Made by a program: the position numbers and the translations under genes
Shown here: positions 53,623 through 64,000 of the stretch, piece by piece
How the letters are laid out: every line of letters begins with the position of its first letter
How positions within the stretch are numbered: the first letter of the stretch is position 1
The notes under the pieces: generated by a model
Seen by the model: only the letters and a program-made list of their open reading frames with translations
What the model was told of the DNA's origin: nothing
Database searches by the model: none
Assembly (NCBI GenBank): GCA_026686845.1
Contig: JAIVEN010000001.1
Span: 33,162,001 to 33,226,000, forward strand
Origin: Adenanthera pavonina
Taxonomy: Eukaryota; Streptophyta; Magnoliopsida; Fabales; Fabaceae
Reading direction: 5' to 3'
DNA length: 64,000 bases

Positions 53623-55824
53623 TCACTTCTTCTTTGGCTTAGACTTCTTGCTGTACGTCTTTCCTTTTCCAGATGGCTGAGCAGATTTTCCAGCTTGCTT
53701 GGTCCCAGTTTACTTTATCTTCTCCCCCTTTTTGGCATCATCAGACAGCCCAACAAAGTCCATTGGAGGAGGAATTTGAGAGAGAGGAACAGCACGAAGA
53801 GGGACAGGAGCAAAAGGAATCTCTGGCTGAACTGGTGCAGGAGGCTCAGTAGGCTCAGGGCTAGGTTCTTCATCACCATCATCATCAGAGACCTCAAGCA
53901 GCTCTTGCGTTTCCTGCCTGGAAAGAGCTATTCGTGCTCTCTATTCCTTTGATAGCCCATAAGCAGCAAGAGGATGAGAGGCTGGTTCAGCAGGAGAAAA
54001 CATTTCTTCAAGCCTTCGCCTTTGAGCTTGCAGTAGAGCATTGTGAGCAATGGCAAGATAATCAATAATAGGTACAATGCTCCTTTCATCATTGCTTGCT
54101 TCTCCTGGCATAGAAGTGGTTGAAATGGCTGCAACCAGTCTTTCAACTTGCTCTGATTCTTGAATGGACAGTATTAAATCCGGAGCATCTTCTTGCATAG
54201 GCTCAAGAGGGCTTGTCTGCTGAAGTCCTTCTTCTTCCAATCCATAGTCCAGGGGTGGACCAGGACTTGGTGTCCTCATTGCACTAGCACCATCTGTATC
54301 ATCATCATGGTCAGAGCAGGCAATCTCGAAGGGGCTTGAAGGCTCAGGAGTTAGAGACAGAGTAGGCTCAGGGATACCAAGCTGAGGTGGAGCTGAAGTA
54401 GAAGGAATTACATTTCTTATTTCTTCATAAGCATCAGCCACCACTTTCATATTCACAGCCAACTGATGGATCTGATCTTGCAGGTGAGCAAATTTGACAT
54501 TTTGCTCATCCCGAATGCTGAGAATGAGTGTTGACAAACTGTCAAACAACTCAGTGATCTTTGTAGGCTTGGCCTGTGAGGAGGGAGTGGAAGGAGGATG
54601 AGTATACCTGGAGGGAGATGGAATTGGCTGAGAAGGCTGAGGTACAGATCTGCCAGGGGCCTCAGAAGTGCCTTCTTGTTGGAGGGAAGCATCAGCAGCA
54701 AAGAACAAATCTTCAGATTTCGCTGCTCCCTTTCCAACCCATCTTCCTTCATCTCTTTCAATACCCATCCTTTGCAGTTCCTCTTCTTTGAATGCCTCTG
54801 TGAGTTTCCCTTTCCCCTTTTCAATGTGTTGAATCTTAGCATACTGCAGGATTCTTGAAATAATTGCTGCATAGGGGAGTGTGGAATCCTTCCTTTGATC
54901 CCTTGCCTTTATCATTCGCTGGAGGATGATATGACCCAAATTAATCAGCTTCCCAGGTATGATAGCAGTCATCACATAAGCCTCTGCCCTTGTTATCAAA
55001 TTGAAGCTGCCACCCTTATTGAATATGATCCTGGACACTATGTAGTGCAGGATCCTTACTTGTACACTTAGGTCTAGGGGCTTCAACAGATTTATCGTTG
55101 GCCTGTTCTCCCTTCTCCTGAATAGGGTGTCCAAGATGGTGCTCTCCTTGTAGTTCAGGAAGGGTCCACCTTCTTCATCAGCTGTACTTGCCTCATCCAT
55201 ATATCTAGAGGCTGTGATGTCAACTTTCAGCCCATCTTGTCCTGGGATCTGCAGCACCTCATTGAAGGTTTCATCAGCAAGCCAAATGGTCATTGATCTC
55301 AAGTTGACCTCCCATTTCATTTTCTTGCTGTTGTATTGAAGAGAGGCATACCAAGTCTTCACTACCTCATCATCATATTTTTCAGCAATTTCCAACAGAT
55401 TTTTATATCTTATCAACCATATTGCAGCATCAAAGTTGTTGGATATCAAAAATTTTTCCACATTTACACAGTGAGGCTTGATTACCTTTTTGTTGGAAAA
55501 CTTGGTAGAGTACTCTTCTTGAATCTCAGGAGTGCTCCAAAGTGGCAGTATAGTCATTTCATACTCTCCAGATTCAGTACTGGAAGAAGCAACAACAGGG
55601 ACAGAAGGAACTGGAACTGAAGGTTCTGCAGTTTTCGGTGAGGAGGGTCTTGCTTTCTGTGAATCTGCCTTGGATGATGATTTTTGGCATTTGGAAGGAG
55701 TTGCCTTATTGGATTCGGCCTTTCTCTTGGATTTTTCTCCTTCCTTTAAGGCATATTATGAATTCACATTCCTCTTTGGTTGGGCCTCAGCTTTTCCTGC
55801 TCCAGGATTTTTGGGTCTCGCCAT
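53623..55824 (-). pseudogene. aORF of Sirevirus E, nearly full length with stops
   Basis: ATG at 55824 (MARPKNPGAGKAE), stop at 53623-53625 after a basic SKKSKPKKK end. A stop follows NVNS near 55757, another interrupts at 53938-53940 (after GLSKE) and another lies near 53710. Between about 53941 and 55700 it is open and close to the B protein (PLWSTPEIQEEY, NNFDAAIWLIRYKNLLEIAE, LADETFNEVLQIPGQDGLK). The long open middle suggests recent loss of function. Confidence 0.85.
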
Positions 55825-56821
55825 TTCTTGGATGAATGATGCTGAATATGGCTCAGAGTTGGTTTATAGGATGCGAAAGGAAGTTTAAATGGTGAAGAAT
55901 GATGGTTTTTGGACATAAGTTAAGAGGATTGAAGAGAGGATCAGAACAGACTCAGAGGAGTTACAAATAGGGTTGCGTCTGTTCATTGGAAAACCGTCAG
56001 ATTTAACGTATGTAACCGTCTGACAAACGAATTTTAAGGGCTCAAAATTCGAACTTCGGGCAGTTACAAGTTAAACCGTTAAGCAAACCTTACTGACAGA
56101 TGAATTTTCATCCTGAAAGTTCGTCTGACAGTGGCTTGGAACAAGTAATACAAACACAACAGACGAATTTTGTTCCAACAAAGTTTGAATGTTTATGACC
56201 AAACAACGGGCAACAAACAAAACAACAATCAATAGACGAATTAAGCATGCAGAACTTCATTTTTCAAGCATTCAATCAAGAAGAACATGATTCAACAGAC
56301 GAATTTTGAACTGAAAATTCGCATTTTTCAACTTTTGTAAAGGTTGTCCAACATTCGTATTTTAAGAAGTGATAATTCATACAACAGTGATGGACAAACA
56401 TGACTTTGAAATTTTTGTTTTTGAAATTTCGAACTTCAAAGATCCAACAGACGAATTTCGAGGCATCACCGAGAACTGTTCCAAGGCTAATAGGACGAAG
56501 TTCATCTATTGGTCAACTAAAATTCGAATGTTGACCATGTTGACTAGTTCAAAAACACAATTTATGAGGCAAAATACGTCTAACACTCATTAAAATACGA
56601 ATTTCATCTTATAAAAACTTACAGAATGGATCGAGAACTCAGAATTTTCATCATTTACTTCACTTTCTGGTTGTTTCATTCTGATGTGCTCCAATCTTCA
56701 AGTTTATTGCCATTGAATCTTGTGAGGAGCACCTGCAGCTTGAATTAAACATATTCCGATGCTAAAGTTAGAATTAATCTCAAAGTTGAAATCTTTGAAA
56801 ACAAGATTGCACAAGAATAAC
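55825..56821 (-). promoter_or_regulatory. pol-aORF spacer of Sirevirus E with TATA-like box
   Basis: 997 bases. Minus-strand CCTATAAACC at 55861-55870, 37-46 bases before the ATG, exactly as in B. ACAGACGAATTT and TTCGTCTG motifs are scattered through 56020-56460. Confidence 0.55.
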
Positions 56822-59800
56822 TTACAGTTCACTGGGATTTACCATACCTAGTTCTCTTCTTATTTTGCAATGCCTATCTTCTGATAGAGGCTTTGTGAGT
56901 ATGTCAGTATCTTGATTCTCTGTTGGGATGTATTCCAATCTGACTTCTCCTTTCAGAATGTGATCCCTTATGAAGTGGTGCCTAACTTCAATATGTTTTG
57001 TCCTTGAATGCATGACAGGATTCTTGGTGATATTTATGGCACTTTGGTTGTCACACATGATTGGTATCTCTTTCATTTTAACCTCAAGATCTTCAAGCTG
57101 CTGCTTCATCCAGATGACTTGGGCATAACAGCTTCCAGCTGCAACATACTCAGCTTCTACAGTGGATAGGGCCACACTATTTTGCTTTTTGCTGAACCAT
57201 GAAACCAAGGATCCTCCAAGAAACTGACAAGTTCCACTTGTGCTTTTTCTGTCAGTTTTGGATCCTGCAAAATCAGCATCAGTGTATCCTTTGAGATCTT
57301 CTCCATTGCCCTTTGGATACCAGAGACCCATCTGTGATGTTCCAATAAGATATCTGAAAATTCTCTTCACAGTTGTTACATGGGTTTCCTTGGGACATGA
57401 TTGGAACCTGGCATACATACAGACACTGAACATAATGTCAAGTCTGCTGGCAGAGAAGTACAGCAGTGATCCAATCATTCTCCTGTACTGAGTAATGTCA
57501 AACATCTTCCCATTCTCATCCATGTCTAGTTTGGTTACAGTAGCCATAGGTGTTCCCATTGGCTTGGCATTCTCCATTCCAAACTTCTTTAGCAGCTCCT
57601 TTAGATACGTGGATTGACTGAGAAAGATACCATTATCAAGCTGTCTGATTTGCAGTCCAAGGAAGAAGTTAAGTTCACCCATCATGGACATCTCGAATTC
57701 TCCCTGCATTAACTCAGAAAATTTCTTGCAAAGAGTTTCATTAGTAGCACCGAAAATAATATCATCAACATAGATTTGAACAATTAGTAAATCTTTATTT
57801 TCTTTCTTAGTGAATAAAGTTGTGTCAACTTTGCCTCTATTGAACCCCTTTTCAATTAGAAAATTGCTCAGTCTCTCATACCATGCTCTAGGGGCTTGTT
57901 TTAAACCATAAAGAGCCTTCATCAGTTTATGAACATGGTTTGGTTTAGTAGAATCGTCAAAACCTGGAGGTTGATCTACATAAACCTCTTCCATGATATA
58001 TCCATTTAGAAAGGCTCTCTTTACATCCATTTGATATAGAAAAATATTTTTCATGCATGCATATGCCAGTAGTATTCTTATAGCCTCTAGTCTAGCTACT
58101 GGTGCAAAGGTTTCTTCAAAATTAATACCTTCTTCCTGATTATACCCTTTAGCAACCAGTCTAGCTTTATTTCTGATTATTGTTCCAGATTCATCTAGTT
58201 TATTTCTGAAGACCCATTTGGTACCAATAACAGGATGATTTTTGGGCCTAGGCACTAAATCCCAAACATGATTTCTTTCAAACTGATTTAGTTCATCTTG
58301 CATAGCTAAAATCCAGTAATCATCAGTTAAGGCTTCTTCAGCACATTTAGGCTCAATTTGAGAAATGAAAGCGTAGTTGAGCATTTGATCCCTTAACTGT
58401 TTTCTGGTTTTGACTCTCTCTTGAACATTCCCTATTACTAGATCAACAAGATGATTCCTTTGATATCCCCAAGCTCTAGGGAGTTCTTGAGATGTTTCTT
58501 CATTAAACTCTTGCTCCTGGATATCTTCCTCTGTGTTAACAGATTCAGATATCTTTGGAGGTTCAGTTTTACTTTTATCAGAAATGCCCAGTTTTTCAAA
58601 GTTAAAAGCAAGATCATCCTCATTGGTAACATGTTTTGAAACAGTTTCATTTTCAATGAAAATCACATGCACAGATTCTTTTACCACATTTGATCTTTTA
58701 TGATAAACTCTATATGCCTTACTCCTACTAGAATAGCCCAGAAATTTGGCATCAAACTTACCCAGATTTTCTTTCCCATTGTTGTGAATGAAGCATTTGC
58801 ATCCGAACACATGGAGATGGGACAGATTTGGCTTTCTTCCCTTGTACAACTCGTATGGAGTCTTCCCAAGGATTGGTCTGATGTAGGCTCTGTTTATGAT
58901 GTAGCTTGCTGTATTTACTGCATAAGCCTAAAACACTTGAGAGAGTTCCTTCTCATTCAGCATAGCTCTGGCCATCTCTCCAATGGTTCTATTCTTCCTC
59001 TCTACTACCCCATTCTATTGAGGAGTCCTTAGAGCTGAGAAGTTGTGGTCAATTCCATGCTCATTGCAGTACTCCAGGAAGTATGCATTTTCAAACTCTC
59101 CTCCATGGTCTGACCTGATTGACACAATAGAAATACCTTTCTCATTTTTCACTTTCTTAGCTAAGGTTACAAATGCATCAAAGGTATCACTTTTAGAGGA
59201 AAGAAATAATGTCCAAGTGAATCTAGAATAGTCATCTACAATTACAAGCACATACAGATTACCACCAAGACTTTTCACCCTAGATGGTCCAATTAAATCC
59301 ATATGCAGCAATTCAAGTGGTCTAGTTGTGGTAACTATATTTTTAGATTTAAAAGATGATTTAGTTTGTTTCCCTCTTAAGCATGCGTCACATTCTTTGT
59401 CTTTCTCAAAAGATATTTTTGGCAGGCCAGTTACTAGCTCATTTTTAACCAGTTTAGACAATTGATTCATGTTAACATGAGCTAATCTCCTACACCACAA
59501 CCAACTATCATTATCCTGACTAATTAAGCATACAGAATCCAAGGGAGGAAGTTCATCAAGGTCAATAGTATAACAGTTACCATCCCTTTGAGCTTTGAGG
59601 ATTACTTTGTGATCATTTTTTCTGATGACCAGGCAAAACTTTGAGTCAAACAGCACCTAGTTTCCTCTGTCACAGGTCTGACTCACGCTCAGCAAATTGT
59701 GGTTGAGGCCAATTACAAACAGCACCTCTTCCATGGATGTTTCTGGATTTTTCCCCACAATGCCAATACCAACAATTTTGTCATATTGATCACCTCTAAA

Positions 59801-59934
59801 GGTCACCTTTCCACTTTTCTTGTCTTTAAGGGTGATGAACTTCTACTTATCTCCAGTCATGTGGCTTGAGCAGGCACTGTCCATATACCATTTGTTGTTC
59901 TTCTTAGCTTTGAGACAGACCTGCAAAACAATGT
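56822..59934 (-). pseudogene. pol of Sirevirus E, few lesions
   Basis: Integrase, RT and RNase H are all readable: IYVDDIIFGATN, YTDADFAGSKTDRKSTSG, CDNQSAINITKN, end LGMVNPSEL. Lesions by eye: a stop near 59658 (Trp codon lost in the protease-side region), a stop near 59013 in the PQQNG motif next to the catalytic Glu, a break near 58926, and an in-frame loss of about five codons in GKFDAKFLGYSS (DAKSDEGIFLGY in B). In the RT, KRAFLNG replaces KSAFLNG. Confidence 0.88.
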
Positions 59935-61623
59935 TTATGTTTTCTTTTTAGGTACCCAAATTTGCTTGGGTCCTTTTTGGTCAGTTGATTTTTCCCTAGA
60001 TGCAGATGCAACTTTGGGAACCCATTTAACTTTCCTGCCAAGTCCATTTTTCTTCAATGCACAAGAACTCGAAATATGTCCCTTTTTGTTACAGAAATGA
60101 CAGGTAATGAAGGGACTGCTAGATTGAGTGGCAGGAAGAAAACAATGCAGATAATACTTTTATCTTGCATGCTATGGTTGATTATATCTTTCAATGCAAG
60201 ATGACATATGATCTTTCTTTCTGTTACTCTCAGCATGCACAAAATGTCTCATGTATGCATTCTGGTTTTTCTTCCTAATCTTTTCCTTGACAGCACATGG
60301 ATCATAGCCGAGACCAGCTTTTCCTTGTGATATTCTTTGGCTCCCTATCAAGGCAAACAACATATCTTTACCTCTAGTGAGCCTAGACATACTTTTAACT
60401 AAATAATCATTAGTTTGCTTAAGTTTAGTGCATGAAGTGCAGCAAACAGATTCAGTAGTAGGTAAAGAGGTAATTTCAGAAACTATGCTTTGAGATTCCA
60501 ACTTATTAATCTTTTTCTTTGCCAATTTCAGTTCTTTAGCAAATTTAATGAATTCATCATGAAGCTCATGAAATGCATCCAGTAATTCAGAATAGGAAGG
60601 TTCAGATTCATATACCTCTTCCTCCTGATCACTGCTGCATGAGGGTTCGGCTTCTTCAGAAGCAAGTGCCATCAGGCAGATATTGGCAATCTCATCCTCA
60701 TCCTTTTCCTCCTCATCTGAGCTGTTGCCCCATATTGATGAGATGTAAGCTTTCTTCTTCTTCCTTTTGTCAGCAGCTTTCTTATCCTTTTCTTGCTTTT
60801 TGAGGAATTGAGGACAATCCCATTTGATGTGTCCTTGCTTCTTGCATTCATAGCAATTCACATGCTTTCACCAGCTGCTCCCTTCTTGAAGAATTTCTTG
60901 TTCTTCTTCTTGTTGTAGAATCTTCAAGGCTTTTCTTCTTTCTGTCCAGCCCAGCTTCCTTGAGAGCTTTGATTTTTCCTTCATACTCCTCAAGGCTGCC
61001 AAAGAGAGCTGTGACAAAAGCCATTGATTCTCCTCTGGCTTCCTCTATTGCTGTCACCTTGGGCTGCCATTCCAGAGGGTGAACTCTGAGTATCTTTCTT
61101 ACTTTCTCAGACTGATTGTATTCCTTTCCCAGGCTCTTCAGTTGATTCACAATGAGAGTAAACCTCTTTTGGAGCTCCTTTACAGTTTCTCTTTCAGCCA
61201 TTCTGAAGCTTTCATACTCCCCAATGCACGTGTTCAGTCTGTTCTACCTGACTCCAGATGTTCCTTCATGTGCAATCTGCAAAGTATCCCACATTACTTT
61301 TGCAGTGGTGCATTACGAGACTCTGTAGAATTCATCCTGGTTCAAGGCACTGACTAAATAATGCTTTGCTTTGAAATTAAGTAGGACTCTCCTTCTGTCT
61401 TCATCATTCACTCTGCTTCCAACTTCTCTTTGTGTCTTCCATCTTCAATTAGAGCCATTGGGATGAAATCTCCTTTTTCAATGACTGACCAGATGTCAAG
61501 ATCAATTGATTGTAGGTAGATCTGCATCCTCATCTTCCAGTACCCATAATGCCCTCCACTGAAGCCTGTTGGTCTGTTAGTGTTATTCCCTTCAGGAAGT
61601 ATACTCTCTCCAAAGCCAGCCAT
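59935..61623 (-). pseudogene. gag of Sirevirus E, with deletion
   Basis: Start MAGFGESILPEGNN at 61623, stop TAA at 59935. Compared with B, about 100 bases or more are missing just upstream of the first zinc knuckle (CYECKKQGHIKWDC near 60815-60856) and there are frameshifts near 61200-61410. The second knuckle region (near 60060-60100) is readable in part. Confidence 0.85.
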
Positions 61624-61664
61624 CTTTGTTCCCGGACTGTAAAATCCTTTAAATGGGAATCCAG

Positions 61665-61676
61665 GCTTTGATACCA
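61665..61676 (-). other. Primer binding site of Sirevirus E
   Basis: Minus-strand TGGTATCAAAGC, one change from the initiator tRNA-Met complement seen in A and B. Confidence 0.8.
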
Positions 61677-61678
61677 CT

Positions 61679-63519
61679 TGTTAGCAAGGCTGACTTCCTA
61701 AGAGGGGGGTGAATTGGGAAGATTGAAATTTCTCTGCACAAAATGAAATGGGTGAAGATAGCACAGTGTAAGGGAAGTAACGTATAAAACAGAGCAAGCT
61801 GAAAAGTAAAGATAAGGAGAAGAAGACTCAGTGATTTATCCTGGTTCGGTCTATCCACTTGACCTACGTCCAGCCCCCAAAACAACTCTTGAGATTTATC
61901 CACTATACAGCAAGAATTCAACGGGCTTCTTGCTAATGCCACAGTACATGAGTATGCTCTATTTCTGGAGCTTTCTCACTCTCTCTAAGCACTTATACAA
62001 TGTGCTTCCCAATCCCCTTGTGATTTCTCCTCACAAGTAAATCTATCTTTCAGAAGAAGAGTAGATTGTTTACAATGATATAACTCTCTAGAATAGAGTA
62101 GATATGAAGGTTAAAGAACAGATATTGAAGCTACAGGGTAAAAGCTCTTGAGAAGAAGTTTTGACAAAAATTCGGCATATACAAGTTAGATTCGTTATCC
62201 ACAACTTCAAATGATGTTATATTTATAGTTTTAGCTCTCAAATGTCCGTTAGAGACACAATCTATCCGTTGGGAAAGTTATCCAACGGTTACTCTGAAAA
62301 ACTATCCGTTAACCAACCGCATTTAATGCCTCTGACATACTGAAATTCGAATTTTGGTTGGTAAACAGACGAATTTTAAAGAAACCGAAGGTTAAAGCTT
62401 TCAACGTTACAGCACGAAGTTCTTCTGTTCATGAAGTGAAATTCGAATTTTGAAACTTACAAAACATTTTCACAATGTGACATACGAATTTTCAAGAAGA
62501 AAGTTTTTCGGTTAAGTGTGAACAGCATTTTCAATTTTTTACAGTGCCTTCGAAATTCGAATTTTGGAAGCCCAAAATTCGTCTGTCCATTGAACGTTCA
62601 AAGAGGCACAGTAGATCACTTTCTTCGAAATTCAAATTTTGAAAGGGTGAAATTCGTCTGTCAGAGAGACTCTTTTCAGACTAGCTTCAACATTCGAATG
62701 TTACAAGACTTGTCATTCGTATGTCAGTGTTTCATTTCAACAGATTTAAAAACATAGCTATTGAAATTCAAATTTTAATGTTCAAAGTTCGTCTGTCAGA
62801 GAGCAGTTTTGAAACTTAAATTATTCTTGATCTCAGATGAACTTTAACATTGTTTCAGACGAATTTCTTCCATTTTCATAAGTTATGATTTGTCTGAAAT
62901 TTGAATTTTGAAGACTCAAAGTTCATCTGTTTCAAAGAAGCTCCTTTCATACTTATATGAAAATTCGAAAGTTGGAAAGTCAAAGTTCGTCTGTCAGAGA
63001 GCAGTTTTGAAACTTAAATTACTCTTGATCTCAGATGAACTTTAACATTGTTTCAAACAAATTTCTTCTATTTTCTCAAGTTGTGTTTTGTCTGAAATTC
63101 AAATTTTGAAAATGTGAAGTTCGTCTGTCACTAAGAGGCTTTTTTCAGACTTGGATGAAAATTTGAATTTTGATCAACCAAAGTTCGTCTGACAGAGAGC
63201 CATCTCTTCAGACTTATTCAGTTTTAGTTCGAAATTCGAATTTCCTAGAGCAAAGTTCGAATTTCCAACTTGACAGTTAAGTTTAAACTTTCAAACTTCG
63301 TCTGTTTGTGGGTGTTTTTCAAATAAGTCAAGATTTAACACAAAATCAAGGTTTGAAAACATCTTTTTCTCAAATCAAAATCTTTTACCCAATCATAACC
63401 AAAAAAACACAAGATTTTACAAAAGATTTAGCAGCAAATACTCTTCAAATCCTCCTTTGATATCTTCAATCCAAGCTCTTGAATGTTGGTTTGGAATCAT
63501 CAAAACTCTTGATTCAATA
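61679..63519 (-). repeat. 5' LTR of Sirevirus E (right copy)
   Basis: 1841 bases, TGTTAGCAAGG to GATTCAATA. It keeps the hairpin-module array complete (about 62340-63310) and a TATA box (minus, about 62219-62228). The terminal dinucleotide is TA rather than CA in both LTRs of E, so the change was probably present in the parent or spread by conversion. Confidence 0.85.
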
Positions 63520-64000
63520 ACAAAGGCCAAAGAAGGTCTAATAGGACACGACATCAGCCTTAAATATATGGATTTATTGTAACTGATAGTCGTGATGTGT
63601 TTCTCTTGGATGAAGAAGAGCCAACCACCTATCAAGAGGCCATAATGTGATTTGACTCTGAAAAATGGCTGTATACCATGAAGTTCGAGATGCAATCCAT
63701 GTATGACAATTAGGTATGGACTTTGATTAACCCACCTGAAGGTGTAAAAACCATTGGGCGCAATTAGGTTTTTAAAAAGAAAACTGACATGGATGACCAA
63801 GTGCATACCTTTAAAGAACGATTGGTTGTAAAAGGATTCAAGCAAACTCATGGTATAGACTATGATGAGACCTTTTCGCCAGTCACCATGATTAAGTCCG
63901 TCAGGGTCCTTCTTGCCATTGCAGCGTACTATGATTACGAGGTTGGGCAGATGGATGTCAAAACATCATTCCTTAGTGGAAAGCTGCTTGAGGATGTGTT
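63520..64000 (+). pseudogene. pol of copia D, reverse transcriptase start, cut by window edge
   Basis: Resumes the D reading after E: EEEPTTYQEAI, VWTLINPPEGVKTIG, VFKKKTDMDDQVHTFKERLV, GFKQTHGIDYDETFSPV, VGQMDVKTSFLSGKLLEDV. These are the first copia RT blocks including the first catalytic Asp (QMDVK). Stops at about 63690, 63712 and 63766 show decay. Catalytic YVDD and RNase H would lie outside the window. Confidence 0.85.

Larger units (their letters stand above)
51662..63519 (-). mobile_element. Sirevirus E, minus strand, inserted in pol of copia D
   Basis: LTRs at 51662-53336 and 61679-63519, primer site 61665-61676, gag, pol, aORF and paired purine tracts, all in the order of B. The flanks are the two halves of copia D pol and share an AATAA(A/C) phrase, compatible with an eroded five-base duplication. 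Gag, pol and aORF each carry stops or deletions, so E is defective and older than B but much younger than A. Confidence 0.88.
41284..64000 (+). mobile_element. Copia element D, plus strand, cut by window edge
   Basis: LTR-like region 41284-47723 (with CACTA inside), primer site at 47725, long leader, gag remnants from 49348, pol remnants to 51661, then element E, then RT from 63520 to the window end. Integrase and gag wording differ clearly from the Sireviruses A, B and E, so the interior belongs to another copia lineage. Its 3' half and 3' LTR lie outside the window. Confidence 0.75.

Overview
The window looks like nuclear heterochromatin of a flowering plant, probably a eudicot. It is AT-rich and built almost wholly of nested retrotransposons. 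I see no host gene, rRNA gene, tRNA gene or CRISPR array. The only genic traces are one captured kinase exon and a 5S-rRNA-like stretch inside a small retroelement fragment.

Layout. Bases 1-1767 are the 3'-ORF (aORF) end of a minus-strand Sirevirus-type Ty1/copia element (F) that runs off the left edge. Copia A (plus strand, old, full of stops) spans 1768-34161 and has a truncated 5' LTR. A Ty3/gypsy element C (minus strand, 4891-26126, 5-bp duplication GGTAC) split A inside pol. Inside C lies a 13.9-kb block (6572-20479) made of about 1.35 tandem units of a nearly intact Sirevirus B, which replaces C's integrase core. B carries complete gag, pol and a 721-codon aORF. Bases 34162-40994 are decayed remnants of another gypsy family (G) whose LTR was the original target of A. 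Bases 41284-64000 are another copia element (D, plus strand) with a mosaic 5' LTR. A non-autonomous CACTA transposon (42312-46808, duplication TGT) sits in that LTR, and Sirevirus E (minus, 51662-63519) sits in D's pol; D's reverse transcriptase resumes at 63520 and runs off the right edge.

Inferred order: G is oldest, then A into G, C into A, B tandem block into C. On the right: D, then CACTA and E into D. B is youngest, since its two LTR copies differ at only about two positions by eye.

How the parts work together. The Sireviruses share LTR, initiator-tRNA-Met primer site, gag, pol (protease, integrase, reverse transcriptase, RNase H), a roughly 1-kb spacer, the aORF, repeated polypurine tracts and LTR. 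The most interesting points are these: a conserved TATA-like box just upstream of the aORF in all four copies, suggesting its own promoter; arrays of hairpin modules in the LTRs with related motifs in the pol-aORF spacer; the tandem B block, which resembles integrated circular retroelement DNA; replacement of the TATA region of the gypsy 5' LTR by a Cassandra-like 5S fragment; and an SnRK2 kinase exon captured at exact exon borders by the CACTA element.
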